Assembly: GCA_963768085.1 (NCBI GenBank)
Contig: CAVYGO010000003.1
Span: 558,001-622,000 of the forward strand
Direction: 5' to 3'
Length of the DNA: 64,000 nt
Source of the DNA: Pukyongia sp963768085
GTDB taxonomy: Bacteria > Bacteroidota > Bacteroidia > Flavobacteriales > Flavobacteriaceae
This document shows positions 17,825-26,428 of the stretch, in pieces (the first letter of the stretch is position 1; every line of letters begins with the position of its first letter). The notes beneath the pieces were generated by a model. The model saw only the letters and a list, made by a program, of their open reading frames with translations, did not search any database and had not been told where the DNA came from. The translations under genes and the position numbers were made by a program.

Positions 17825-20134
17825 CTACAGATCGAATTCGTCGGGGATCTCACCTCTCGAATTCTCTGCCTTCCATTTGGCACAATCGGTTGCTATTGAA
17901 ATCTTTCCCGGTTTCTCAAAGGCACTTTGAGAAATCTTCAGGGATTCATTTTCATAGCATTTCTTCATATATATTGCCCAAATTGGCAATGCCATAGTAG
18001 CACCCTGTCCGTATGACGTACTACTAAAATGAGTCGCTCGGTCCTCGCCACCAACCCATACCCCGGTAGCTAGATTCGGCACCATTCCCATAAACCATCC
18101 ATCACTATTGTTTTGTGTAGTCCCTGTTTTACCGGCAATGGGATTTGTAAACCCATAAGGATATCCGGTGACTGCATTTTTATAAACAGGAGTTGCTCCG
18201 GCCCAAGTGTGTCTTAGACGTTGTCCGGAACCTGCTTGTGTAACACCTTCCATGAGACTCACCGTTATATATGCGGTCTCATCACTAATTACATCTTTGG
18301 TTTCAGGAATATTCTGGAACAGAACGGTACCGTTCTTATCTTCTATTCGCTGAATTAATGTAGGCCTGATAAAAACCCCTTGATTTGCAAATGTACTATA
18401 GGCTCCTACCATTTCATATAGTGTCACGTCCGGAGTTCCTAAGGCAATGGACGGAACCGGGGGAATATCCTTGGTGTCCATTTCCATTTTACTTACCAAT
18501 TCGATCACAGGTTCTGGTCCAACCCTGTCGATCAATCGTGCCGTGATAGTATTGATAGATTGCGCAAGGGCCGATCTCAGCGTTAGATGCTTCCCTGTAA
18601 TTGACCCCGAGTTCTTGGGTGTCCAGGGCTCCAGCAATCCGTATTTCCCCTGGGGAATAGTATAGGGTGTATCAGGCAGGGTATCGCATGGAGACATATG
18701 CATTTGGTCTATAGCCGTGGCATAAACAAATGGTTTGAACGTAGAGCCTATTTGCCGTTGGCCGGTCTTTACCATGTCGTATTTGAAATGTTTATAGTCT
18801 ATACCACCTACCCAGGCTTTTACTTCACCAGTCTGAGGATTCATTGACATCATGGATGCCTGAAGAATACTTTTGTAATAACGGATGGAATCCATGGGTG
18901 TCATGACCGTATCAATTTCTCCGCTCCAGGCAAAAATTCGCATCTTACTCTTCTTCTTAAAACTGTCAATAATCTCCTTTTCAGATTTACCCTGTTTGGT
19001 CATCTCTCTCCATCGATCGGTCCTTCGCATTGCCGCATTGAGAATATTAGTCGTTTCCTCAGGCGTAATGTCCATGAAAGGCGCTGTTTTATTCTTTTTA
19101 CTCTGACTGTCAAATTCCTTCTGAAGATTCGCCATATGCATATCCACAGCTTCTTCGGCATATTGCTGCATCCGGGAATCTATGGTGGTGAAAACCTTAA
19201 GACCATCGCTGTATAGATCATATTTACTGCCATCACTTTTCGGATTCTCTTCAATCCAATCTGCCATAAACGCCCTTGCATATTCCCTGAAATAAGTTGC
19301 TAATCCTTCTATATGGCTCTGTGGTTTGTAGGTGAGGTTTAGTTCTGTTGCCTGAAGGGAATCCTTTACTTCATTCGAGATATAATCGTATTTCGCCATT
19401 TGAGCGAAGACTACATTCCTGCGGTTTCGAACACCCTCGGGATTTCTTAATGGATTATACAATGATGAATTCTTAAACATTCCAACAAGTGTTGCGCTTT
19501 CGGCCGTTGTTAATTCAGAAGGCGCTTTGTCGAAATAAATATTCGCTGCCGATTCAATCCCTACCGCCTGATTCAGAAAATCATATTCATTGAAATACAT
19601 CGTTAGAATTTCCTCTTTGGTATATCTTCTTTCTAAACGAATGGCGATGATCCACTCTTTTATCTTCTGAATACCCCGTTCGAACTTATTACGGGATACC
19701 TGCTCCGTAAAGAACAGTTTGGCCAATTGCTGGGAGATGGTGCTGGCCCCTCCTTTAGATCCAAGAAATACAAATGCTCTAACCGTACCCTTGGCATCAA
19801 TCCCCGAATGATCATAAAAACGCACATCTTCAGTGGCGATAAGAGCATTTACCAAATGATCCGGAAGATCTTCATACTTTACAGGCGTTCTGTTCTCTTT
19901 ATAGAACGTTCCTAATGTCTCTCCATCGGAACCCATGATCTGAGTCGCCAGGTTTTTTTCGGGATTCTCCAGGCTTGTTTCATCCGGCAAACTTCCAAAG
20001 ACACCCCATGAAGCAAGGATAAAAACAAGTAATATGAGTGCTATAATTCCTCCGAATATCTTCCAGAACGTACGAATGTGTTTCCGCACCCCCGAATCTG
20101 ATTTAGCCTTCTTTGTTGTTGTAGCCTTTGCCAT
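17825..20134 (-). CDS. bifunctional penicillin-binding protein 1A
   Basis: 769 residues. A cytoplasmic basic tail is followed by one membrane anchor (about 28-46). The glycosyltransferase domain (about 75-245) has the catalytic Glu in TEDVRFYDHSG (E102) and GGASTISQQLAKL. The transpeptidase domain has SxxK as STFK (S464), SxN as SIN (526-528) and KTGTT near 665. It polymerises lipid II and cross-links peptidoglycan in the periplasm. It is the last gene of an operon ricT-gldH-PBP, with a 4-nt gap from gldH. Confidence 0.95.
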   Translation of the reverse strand: MAKATTTKKAKSDSGVRKHIRTFWKIFGGIIALILLVFILASWGVFGSLPDETSLENPEKNLATQIMGSDGETLGTFYKENRTPVKYEDLPDHLVNALIATEDVRFYDHSGIDAKGTVRAFVFLGSKGGASTISQQLAKLFFTEQVSRNKFERGIQKIKEWIIAIRLERRYTKEEILTMYFNEYDFLNQAVGIESAANIYFDKAPSELTTAESATLVGMFKNSSLYNPLRNPEGVRNRRNVVFAQMAKYDYISNEVKDSLQATELNLTYKPQSHIEGLATYFREYARAFMADWIEENPKSDGSKYDLYSDGLKVFTTIDSRMQQYAEEAVDMHMANLQKEFDSQSKKNKTAPFMDITPEETTNILNAAMRRTDRWREMTKQGKSEKEIIDSFKKKSKMRIFAWSGEIDTVMTPMDSIRYYKSILQASMMSMNPQTGEVKAWVGGIDYKHFKYDMVKTGQRQIGSTFKPFVYATAIDQMHMSPCDTLPDTPYTIPQGKYGLLEPWTPKNSGSITGKHLTLRSALAQSINTITARLIDRVGPEPVIELVSKMEMDTKDIPPVPSIALGTPDVTLYEMVGAYSTFANQGVFIRPTLIQRIEDKNGTVLFQNIPETKDVISDETAYITVSLMEGVTQAGSGQRLRHTWAGATPVYKNAVTGYPYGFTNPIAGKTGTTQNNSDGWFMGMVPNLATGVWVGGEDRATHFSSTSYGQGATMALPIWAIYMKKCYENESLKISQSAFEKPGKISIATDCAKWKAENSRGEIPDEFDL

Positions 20135-20138
20135 TGTA

Positions 20139-20624
20139 TTAATCCTGCGTTACTTCTTCAATGCTGTAGCCAACATCGATTATTCCATCCAGTCTGCTAA
20201 CGCCTTCAACATCACCGTTATTGCGAACTGCATGTGTTATAGTTATGTTATAATTTCCTTCTTCTGAAAAAGAAACACTCTCCTTATACCAGAGTTTGTT
20301 ATCTTTCATATTCCCGATTCCTTCTCCCATCCATTCACCGTTGGGGTGTGCCATTTTATATTCCAGTGTATCCACCAGGGTCTTTCCGTAAGGAAACTCC
20401 AATGACACAATAAGGAACAAATTATTGAACGGATAGTCGTTCGTGTTGCGGATATTCAAAAAAACATGGTATTTTTTCAAAGAATCCATTTGCGGAATAC
20501 TGAATTCTATTTTTTCTTTCTTGTCCCAATAACCGGGCATTGAGCGAGATTCAGACACCACAATATCCGAATTACAAGATGCAATCATCACAGTCAGCAA
20601 CATATAAACCAGCAACTTATCCAT
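20139..20624 (-). CDS. gldH: gliding motility lipoprotein GldH
   Basis: 161 residues with a lipoprotein signal ending in MIASC (Cys17). The body matches GldH: YHVFLNIRNTNDYPFNNLFL, the PYGKTLVDTLEY segment, and GEWMGEGIG. GldH is an outer-envelope lipoprotein needed for gliding in Flavobacterium johnsoniae and is absent from non-Bacteroidota. Here it overlaps the end of ricT by 8 nt and precedes PBP1A by 4 nt, the conserved flavobacterial order. Confidence 0.93.
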   Translation of the reverse strand: MDKLLVYMLLTVMIASCNSDIVVSESRSMPGYWDKKEKIEFSIPQMDSLKKYHVFLNIRNTNDYPFNNLFLIVSLEFPYGKTLVDTLEYKMAHPNGEWMGEGIGNMKDNKLWYKESVSFSEEGNYNITITHAVRNNGDVEGVSRLDGIIDVGYSIEEVTQD

Positions 20625-21783
20625 TTTTCGGTGAGTTTCGGTTTCTGTTCCTGCTGCGGCTTTTTTTACGACGCCTGCTTCTGTTTCTGTTAGGCTGATC
20701 GAAACGCGTTAAGCTGTCCTGACCCACCACATTGTTAAAAATCTTGCTGTCCGGGATCACCACATCCTCTATGTATTCCTCAATGCTCGTCACTGTTTTT
20801 CCCTTCCGATTAACCGCAACGATCTCATTTACTTTATCAACTTGTAACTGATGCCAGTTCATTCCATCATTATCGTAGGCAAACCACATCTGACCTTTAA
20901 AAATATCTATTTTCTGACAGCTGGCCGTTCCTTTTTCGGTTCTTAATTTAATATCGGTCTTCGGAAATTCTTCCAGTGCTTCCAGGTAAGTATCCAGTTC
21001 GTAATTAAGGCAACACTTCAGTTTCCCACATTGACCTGCCAGTTTTTGAGGATTCAAAGATAGTTGCTGATAGCGGGCTGCCGAAGTATTCACTGACCTG
21101 AAATCGGTTAACCAGGTGGAGCAGCATAATTCCCTTCCGCAGGACCCAATTCCGCCGAGACGAGCCGCTTCCTGTCTGAAACCCACCTGCTTCATCTCTA
21201 TGCGTGTACTGAATGTGCGGGCAAAATCCTTGATCAATTGCCTGAAATCCACACGTTCTTCAGCAGTGTAATAAAAGATAGCCTTCGATCCATCCCCCTG
21301 ATATTCTACATCACTTATCTTCATTTTAAGACCAAGGGCCATGGCAATTTCCCTGGATTGTTTTTGCACGGCCAACTCCTTATCGCGGCATTTCTGCCAG
21401 ATATCGATATCCTTTTGTGTGGCTTTTCTGTAAATTTTTGGAAGGTCGTCAATCTCGATAGGTTGGTTTTTCTTTCTCATTTGCACCCGCACCAACTCAC
21501 CTGTGAGTGTAATAATTCCTATATCGTGCCCCGGGGAGGCTTCTGTAGCAACCACATCACCTATGCTTAAGGATAGATTTTCGGAATTCCTGTAGAAATG
21601 TTTTCTTCCATTTTTGAATCGAATTTCAACCCCGTTAAAGGGTTTTTGATCTCCGGGAAGTGACATGTTGGAAAGCCAGTCGAATACCGTTAGTTTGTTA
21701 CAGCCATCAGATCCACAGGTACCATTGTTCCTGCATCCCTTTGGCTGTCCATTGGCACCCGTAGCGCAGCTTGTACAGCCCAT
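20617..21783 (-). CDS. ricT: PSP1-domain protein (RicT/YaaT homologue)
   Basis: 388 residues. The N-terminus is Cys-rich (CTSCATG, CRNNGTCGSDGC), followed by the PSP1 domain (about 85-280) with RREA-type RQEAARLGGIGSCGRELCCSTW split over residues near 205-228 and QCGKLKCCLNYE near 250. The C-terminus is an Arg/Ser/Asn-rich basic tail. In Bacillus RicT joins RicA/RicF, a 4Fe-4S complex affecting RNase Y; in Bacteroidota its role is untested. Heads the operon with gldH and PBP1A. Confidence 0.92.
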   Translation of the reverse strand: MGCTSCATGANGQPKGCRNNGTCGSDGCNKLTVFDWLSNMSLPGDQKPFNGVEIRFKNGRKHFYRNSENLSLSIGDVVATEASPGHDIGIITLTGELVRVQMRKKNQPIEIDDLPKIYRKATQKDIDIWQKCRDKELAVQKQSREIAMALGLKMKISDVEYQGDGSKAIFYYTAEERVDFRQLIKDFARTFSTRIEMKQVGFRQEAARLGGIGSCGRELCCSTWLTDFRSVNTSAARYQQLSLNPQKLAGQCGKLKCCLNYELDTYLEALEEFPKTDIKLRTEKGTASCQKIDIFKGQMWFAYDNDGMNWHQLQVDKVNEIVAVNRKGKTVTSIEEYIEDVVIPDSKIFNNVVGQDSLTRFDQPNRNRSRRRKKSRSRNRNRNSPKNG

Positions 21784-21798
21784 ATTTTATATATAAAG

Positions 21799-21820
21799 CC
21801 CACTTTAAACTGAAAGCGGG
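21799..21820 (-). promoter_or_regulatory. hairpin in the ricT leader
   Basis: CCCACTTT and AAAGCGGG can pair with one mismatch around a 6-nt loop, about 15 nt before the ricT ATG. It could affect translation of ricT. No T-tract, so not a terminator. Confidence 0.35.
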
Positions 21821-21848
21821 TCGCAGATTAAACAATTACTCAATTGTG

Positions 21849-21865
21849 TAAAGATACCAAAAATA
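21849..21865 (-). promoter_or_regulatory. putative promoter region of the ricT operon
   Basis: Read on the minus strand the region holds TATTTTTG (21858-21865, a perfect TAnnTTTG) and TATCTTTA (21849-21856, one mismatch). Next to it is an inverted repeat ACAATT-ACTC-AATTGT. It lies 65-80 nt before the ricT start. Which box is used cannot be decided from sequence. Confidence 0.4.
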
Positions 21866-21875
21866 CACTGATGCT

Positions 21876-22907
21876 TTACTTTTTGAATTTTAGTTTTTCG
21901 GAACGTCCTTTTTTGAAAATCTTATTGCTATTATGTTTTCCACTTCGTAGCTTTTTCTGCTTTTCATACGGCAAATTGATCACCTCGACACATTCGGCAC
22001 TGCAGCAGTTTTCCATGTTCGTGGCACATTCGTCACATTGAATAAAAAGCAGGTGACAAGCCTCATTGGCACAATTTACATGCGTATCGCAAGGCTTCCC
22101 GCACTGATGGCAATTGGCGATGATCTCTTCGGAAATACGCTCTCCGCGCCTGTGATCGAAAACGAAGTTCTTTCCTAAAAACTTATTTTCCAATCCTTTC
22201 TTCTGAACCTGTCTGGCATACTCTATAATACCACCTTCCAACTGAAAGACCTTTTTAAACCCTTTGTGTTTATAGTAAGCACTTGCCTTTTCACAGCGAA
22301 TACCGCCCGTACAATACATAACAAGTTTTTTATCTTCTTTGTATTCTGAAAGGTCTTCCTCAATAATATCCAGCGAATCTCTGAAGGTGTCCACATCCGG
22401 TGTAATAGCCCCTTTGAAATGCCCTATCTCGCTTTCGTAGTGGTTTCTCATATCCACGAGCATTGCGTCCGGATCTTCGATAAGTTCGTTAAAGGTCTCG
22501 GCATTCACGTGCACTCCTTTATTTCGTACATCAAAGGTTTTATCATTCAAGCCATCGGCTACTATTTTATGCCTGACTTTTACCTTTAATTTAAGAAAGG
22601 ATTTCAGGTCTTGTTCAATGGCGATATTAAGTCGTACATCTTTCAGAAAATATATTCCGTCTAAAAATTCCTTGAAGGTGTCGAAATTTTTAGCCGGTAC
22701 AGATAATTGTGCATTAATTCCTTCATTGGCCACATAAATCCTACCAAGAACATCCATGTCGTTCCAAGCTATAAAAAGATGATTTCTAAAGAGTTCAGGA
22801 TTGCCAATTTTGGCATATTGATAAAAAGAAAGAGTGAGCCGATCTTCTCCGGCTTCTTCAAGTAAAGCAGCTCTTTCTTTTGCACTTAAAGTATTGTACA
22901 GTTGCAT
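21876..22907 (-). CDS. trhO: tRNA uridine(34) hydroxylase, rhodanese-related
   Basis: 343 residues. The N-terminal acylphosphatase-like part (1-110) is followed by a rhodanese domain with the active Cys in YCTGGIRCEKA (about 199-209) and a Cys-rich C-terminal zinc-type region (CHQCGKPC, CANEAC, CDECATNMENCC). TrhO (YceA) oxidises U34 of some tRNAs to ho5U. The tail after the zinc region is very Lys-rich, as often in Bacteroidota members. Monocistronic, divergent from recA. Confidence 0.94.
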   Translation of the reverse strand: MQLYNTLSAKERAALLEEAGEDRLTLSFYQYAKIGNPELFRNHLFIAWNDMDVLGRIYVANEGINAQLSVPAKNFDTFKEFLDGIYFLKDVRLNIAIEQDLKSFLKLKVKVRHKIVADGLNDKTFDVRNKGVHVNAETFNELIEDPDAMLVDMRNHYESEIGHFKGAITPDVDTFRDSLDIIEEDLSEYKEDKKLVMYCTGGIRCEKASAYYKHKGFKKVFQLEGGIIEYARQVQKKGLENKFLGKNFVFDHRRGERISEEIIANCHQCGKPCDTHVNCANEACHLLFIQCDECATNMENCCSAECVEVINLPYEKQKKLRSGKHNSNKIFKKGRSEKLKFKK

Positions 22908-22980
22908 GCTATACGTGTTTTTAGTGAAAAGATTATTCGTTAAATTGGGGGTAAAATTACGCTTTTCATTCTTGTTAACA

Positions 22981-23003
22981 AAAAATGGGCCGGCCCCATT
23001 TTT
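22981..23003. promoter_or_regulatory. palindrome upstream of recA
   Basis: AAAAATGGG, loop CCGGC, CCCATTTTT: a perfect 9-bp inverted repeat in the region between divergent trhO and recA. It looks like an intrinsic terminator but no gene reads into it from either side, and it ends 4 nt before the recA -33 element, so an operator or insulating role is more likely. Confidence 0.5.
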
Positions 23004-23007
23004 CCTT

Positions 23008-23038
23008 TTGCTGCGAACACAAAGAAATAGTACCTTAG
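23008..23038 (+). promoter_or_regulatory. recA promoter
   Basis: TTG (23008-23010), a 20-nt spacer and TACCTTAG (23031-23038; 7 of 8 to TAnnTTTG): the Bacteroidota sigma-factor layout. Transcription would start near 23045, giving a leader of about 25 nt before the ATG at 23069. Confidence 0.55.
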
Positions 23039-23068
23039 CCTACTGACTCCCTAATAAAATAATGAACA

Positions 23069-24076
23069 ATGAGTAACGAAAAAGACGCAAAATTAAAAGC
23101 ATTAAAACTAACTCTGGATAAGCTGGATAAAACCTATGGCAAGGGAACAGTCATGAAAATGGGAGACTCTGCCGTTCAGAAAGTTGAAGTAATCCCTACC
23201 GGTTCACTTGGATTGGATATTGCCCTGGGAGTAGGAGGATATCCCCGAGGAAGAGTGGTCGAGATCTATGGCCCGGAATCTTCAGGTAAGACCACCCTCA
23301 CCCTGCACGCTATGGCCGAAGCTCAGAAAAAAGGTGGAATAGCCGCTTTCATTGATGCCGAGCATGCCTTCGATCGCTATTATGCCGAAAAACTGGGAGT
23401 AGATATTGAAAATCTTATTATCTCACAACCCGATAACGGAGAACAGGCCCTTGAGATCACAGATAATTTAATTCGAAGTGGAGCCATCGATATAATTGTT
23501 ATCGATTCTGTAGCTGCGTTAACACCTAAAAGTGAGATCGAAGGAGAGATGGGGGACAGTAAAATGGGACTTCATGCCCGATTGATGTCTCAGGCACTTC
23601 GAAAACTAACCGGCTCAATCAGTAAAACTAATTGTACCGTAATATTCATTAACCAGTTACGAGAGAAAATTGGAGTGATGTTCGGGAACCCGGAGACGAC
23701 GACCGGTGGAAACGCACTGAAATTCTATGCGTCCGTACGTCTGGATATAAGACGCTCCACTCAAATTAAAGACTCTAACAGCGAAGCGAAGGGTAATAAG
23801 ACCCGGGTGAAAGTTGTAAAGAATAAAATAGCTCCTCCGTTCAAAACCGCCGAATTTGACATCATGTACGGTACTGGAATTTCTAAAGTGGGTGAAATTA
23901 TAGACCTGGGCGTCGACTTCGAGATCGTGAAGAAAAGTGGCTCCTGGTTTAGTTACGATGATACCAAACTGGGTCAGGGAAGAGATGCCGTTAAGACCTT
24001 ATTGGAAGACAATCCTGAACTGATGGAGGAACTGGAACAAAAAATTAAAGAAGCCATTGCAGCTGTCCAGTCTTAA
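23069..24076 (+). CDS. recA: recombinase RecA
   Basis: 335 residues. Walker A GPESSGKTT (about 66-74), Walker B VIDSVAAL, the MAW-type loop LMSQALRKLTG, and NQLREKIGVMFGNPETTTGG are all present. RecA binds single-stranded DNA, drives strand exchange in recombinational repair and is the SOS co-protease where LexA exists. The C-terminal acidic tail is short. An ECF sigma gene follows after 125 nt on the same strand. Confidence 0.99.
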   Translation: MSNEKDAKLKALKLTLDKLDKTYGKGTVMKMGDSAVQKVEVIPTGSLGLDIALGVGGYPRGRVVEIYGPESSGKTTLTLHAMAEAQKKGGIAAFIDAEHAFDRYYAEKLGVDIENLIISQPDNGEQALEITDNLIRSGAIDIIVIDSVAALTPKSEIEGEMGDSKMGLHARLMSQALRKLTGSISKTNCTVIFINQLREKIGVMFGNPETTTGGNALKFYASVRLDIRRSTQIKDSNSEAKGNKTRVKVVKNKIAPPFKTAEFDIMYGTGISKVGEIIDLGVDFEIVKKSGSWFSYDDTKLGQGRDAVKTLLEDNPELMEELEQKIKEAIAAVQS

Positions 24077-24091
24077 TCTTTATAAGACAAC

Positions 24092-24150
24092 GCAACCCTT
24101 TTAATCCCGTGGCATCTACCCTGTGTAGAAACCCTGGTTAGTATGGTTGC
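24092..24150 (+). promoter_or_regulatory. structured leader before the ECF sigma gene
   Basis: GCAACC (24092-24097) can pair with GGTTGC (24145-24150), enclosing a small perfect hairpin TCTAC-CCTGT-GTAGA (near 24115-24129). No T-tract follows. It may be a leader structure or a regulator site of the sigma gene; a recA terminator is less likely. Confidence 0.3.
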
Positions 24151-24201
24151 CTACTTTCAAAGTTTAGTGAGGTATAGCATAAATTAATCAAGGTACTGCG
24201 T

Positions 24202-24732
24202 TTGACTTTAGAGGAGCTCATCATACAATGTAAGAAGCAGGATGCTACGGCACAGGAAGAGCTGTATAAGAAGTACTCTAATACGCTGTTCTCCATTTGT
24301 CTCAAGTATTCACCTAATTATGCTGAAGCACAGGATAATTTACAGGATTCATTTCTTACAATTTACAATCGTATTGAGCAATTTAAAGGAAAAGGTTCTT
24401 TCGAAGGCTGGATTAAACGGATCACTGTTAACACTGCCCTTCAGAAGTACAGGAAAAAACGCACTTTTGACATAACGAATGAAGAACGGATCGAAGACGA
24501 GGATGTGGTTGTGGAAGATAATTCCATTCCATTAGATTTTCTGTTGAAGATCATACAGGAATTACCAAACAGGTATCGCCTGGTTTTCAATTTGTATGTG
24601 CTGGATGGTTACGCTCACAAAGAGATAGCAGAAATGTTAGGAATTAGTGACGGAACGTCTAAATCAAACCTGGCAAGGGCGCGAATGATACTCAAACAAA
24701 AAATAGAAATCTATAACAACGAACAAGCATAA
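24202..24732 (+). CDS. ECF-type RNA polymerase sigma factor
   Basis: 176 residues from a TTG start; no ATG lies in a suitable place and the TTG gives the standard N-terminus (MTLEELIIQCKKQDATAQEELY). Region 2 (about 20-90) has DNLQDSFLTIYNRIEQFKGKGSFEGWIKRITVNTAL. Region 4 (about 115-170) ends in the helix-turn-helix GYAHKEIAEMLGISDGTSKSNLARAR. It probably controls an envelope regulon. The next gene, 6 nt on, is its likely membrane partner. Confidence 0.93.
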   Translation: MTLEELIIQCKKQDATAQEELYKKYSNTLFSICLKYSPNYAEAQDNLQDSFLTIYNRIEQFKGKGSFEGWIKRITVNTALQKYRKKRTFDITNEERIEDEDVVVEDNSIPLDFLLKIIQELPNRYRLVFNLYVLDGYAHKEIAEMLGISDGTSKSNLARARMILKQKIEIYNNEQA

Positions 24733-24738
24733 GCATTG

Positions 24739-26340
24739 ATGAAGGAAAAAAAGCAAATAGATAAGCTTTTCCAGGAACGCTTCCAGAACTTTGAGGCTAC
24801 TCCTCCTTCTGAAGCATGGGCTAATATTCAGGCCCGGCTTAAGAAGAAAAAAGAGGACCGCAAGGTGATACTGATTCCGCTGTGGTGGAAAGTTGGAGGC
24901 GTTGCCGCTTTGCTTGCTTTGCTGCTTACTATTGGCAATACTGTTTTCAACAACGGTGATGATTCAACCCAAATAACAGATGAAAATACCAAGACTGAAA
25001 AAGTATCCGATGAAGAGACCAAAGAGGCGATCACTGATACAAAATCCAATGACTCAGAAGTAACGACGGATAAGGATTCTGAAAAATTTGAAAATGTTGA
25101 TGACGATCAGAAGGAATACACTAACAACGAATCCAAAGAAGCTATTTTAAACCAGGATACATCGGTTGAAACTACGGTAGCTTCAGAAAAGAATACTTCA
25201 GAAAAGAAAAAGATCAGTGCTCAGAAAGATCCGATTCTCAGGGATATGAAGATCATAACCGATCCAAATGAAAAAAGCGATGCGGTTACTAGTACCAATC
25301 CCAAAGAGAAGAAAGCAGAATTCAAGACAACCGATATAAACGCTCCCGATAAGATAGCCGATCCCGACACTAAGAAGAACGAAACTGAAAAAATAGCGAC
25401 GACCGGCATCGATAAGAAAAATGAGACTTCTACGGATCCTCTAATCAAAAAAGAATCGAAAATAACCGATAAGAAAACCGATGAAGCCATTGTTATTGAT
25501 AAGAATAAGGAGGAATTAGACAAAGAAGATGTTAAGGATGAAGAAAAGAAATCTATATTCGATGCTATTGAAGAAAATAAAGAGGCTGCAACCGTTATAG
25601 CGATAAAAGAAGGTCCCGAAAATCGCTGGGAAGTATCTCCGAATGTGGCTCCTGTATATTATTCTTCCTTCGGAAATGGTTCTTCAATCGATCCGTCTTT
25701 TGCTGATAATTCGCAAAGCGGGGATGTTAATTTCAGTTATGGAGCTGCGGTGAGTTACGCTATTTCAGAAAAACTTAGTCTCCGTACCGGTATAAACAAT
25801 GTGAACCTGAGTTACAGTACTGGAGATGTGGAATTAGGAACCGGGCCTACCAGCGCGGCCTTAAAATCTGTGAATTACGGCAGTAACAGTGGCCAGGTAT
25901 TAACAGCTGTGGATAAAGGAAGTTTACGACCTTCTCCCGAAGGTGGATTTGGGGTAATTACTCCCAAGGCCGGAGGAGCAGAAGCCTTTATAAATCAGAA
26001 GATCAGGTATTACGAAGTTCCCATGGAACTTAAATATGCACTGCTCGACAATAAGTTTGGTATTAATATGATTGGTGGTTTCAGCACTCTTTTTCTTGGA
26101 GGAAATGAGGTGTCGGTGGAAGCAGGAGATTTCAGGAGTGTGCTCGGCGAGGCTAATAATTTAAATTCATTAAGCTTTACGACCAATATTGGTTTAGGCT
26201 TCGACTATAAAATTTCGAATAGGTTAAAGTTTAATATTGAACCTATGTTTAAGTACCAGCTTAATCCGTATTCTGATTCCTCTGTAGATTTCAGCCCTTT
26301 CTATATGGGTGTTTATACGGGACTTAGTTTTAAATTTTAG
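24739..26340 (+). CDS. membrane-anchored putative sigma regulator with C-terminal outer-membrane beta-barrel
   Basis: 533 residues from the ATG at 24739 (a TTG precedes it by one codon). The N-terminal 45 residues are cytoplasmic in style (KLFQERFQNFEATPPSEAWANI, as in Bacteroidota anti-sigma-like proteins), followed by a membrane helix (about 45-68). Then comes a 220-residue Lys/Asp/Thr/Glu-rich, Cys-free low-complexity linker, and from about 290 on an outer-membrane beta-barrel-like domain with alternating strands ending in the aromatic GVYTGLSFKF. It lies 6 nt after the ECF sigma gene. I infer it holds the sigma factor and senses the envelope; an inner-membrane helix plus an outer-membrane barrel in one chain is unusual. 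Confidence 0.75.
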   Translation: MKEKKQIDKLFQERFQNFEATPPSEAWANIQARLKKKKEDRKVILIPLWWKVGGVAALLALLLTIGNTVFNNGDDSTQITDENTKTEKVSDEETKEAITDTKSNDSEVTTDKDSEKFENVDDDQKEYTNNESKEAILNQDTSVETTVASEKNTSEKKKISAQKDPILRDMKIITDPNEKSDAVTSTNPKEKKAEFKTTDINAPDKIADPDTKKNETEKIATTGIDKKNETSTDPLIKKESKITDKKTDEAIVIDKNKEELDKEDVKDEEKKSIFDAIEENKEAATVIAIKEGPENRWEVSPNVAPVYYSSFGNGSSIDPSFADNSQSGDVNFSYGAAVSYAISEKLSLRTGINNVNLSYSTGDVELGTGPTSAALKSVNYGSNSGQVLTAVDKGSLRPSPEGGFGVITPKAGGAEAFINQKIRYYEVPMELKYALLDNKFGINMIGGFSTLFLGGNEVSVEAGDFRSVLGEANNLNSLSFTTNIGLGFDYKISNRLKFNIEPMFKYQLNPYSDSSVDFSPFYMGVYTGLSFKF

Positions 26341-26391
26341 GTTAGTTTTTTAGTTGGTTGTGTTTGGAAATACCAAACAGACAATGATGAG

Positions 26392-26426
26392 AAAAACCGT
26401 TCTTTCGCCATAGAGCGGTTTTTTTT
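26392..26426 (+). terminator. terminator of the sigma/regulator operon
   Basis: AAAAACCGTTCT, loop, AGAGCGGTTTTTTTT: a stem of about 11 bp with one G-T wobble-type mismatch and a T8 run. It lies 50 nt after the barrel-protein stop and also serves the convergent plsC. Confidence 0.85.
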
Positions 26427-26428
26427 AT

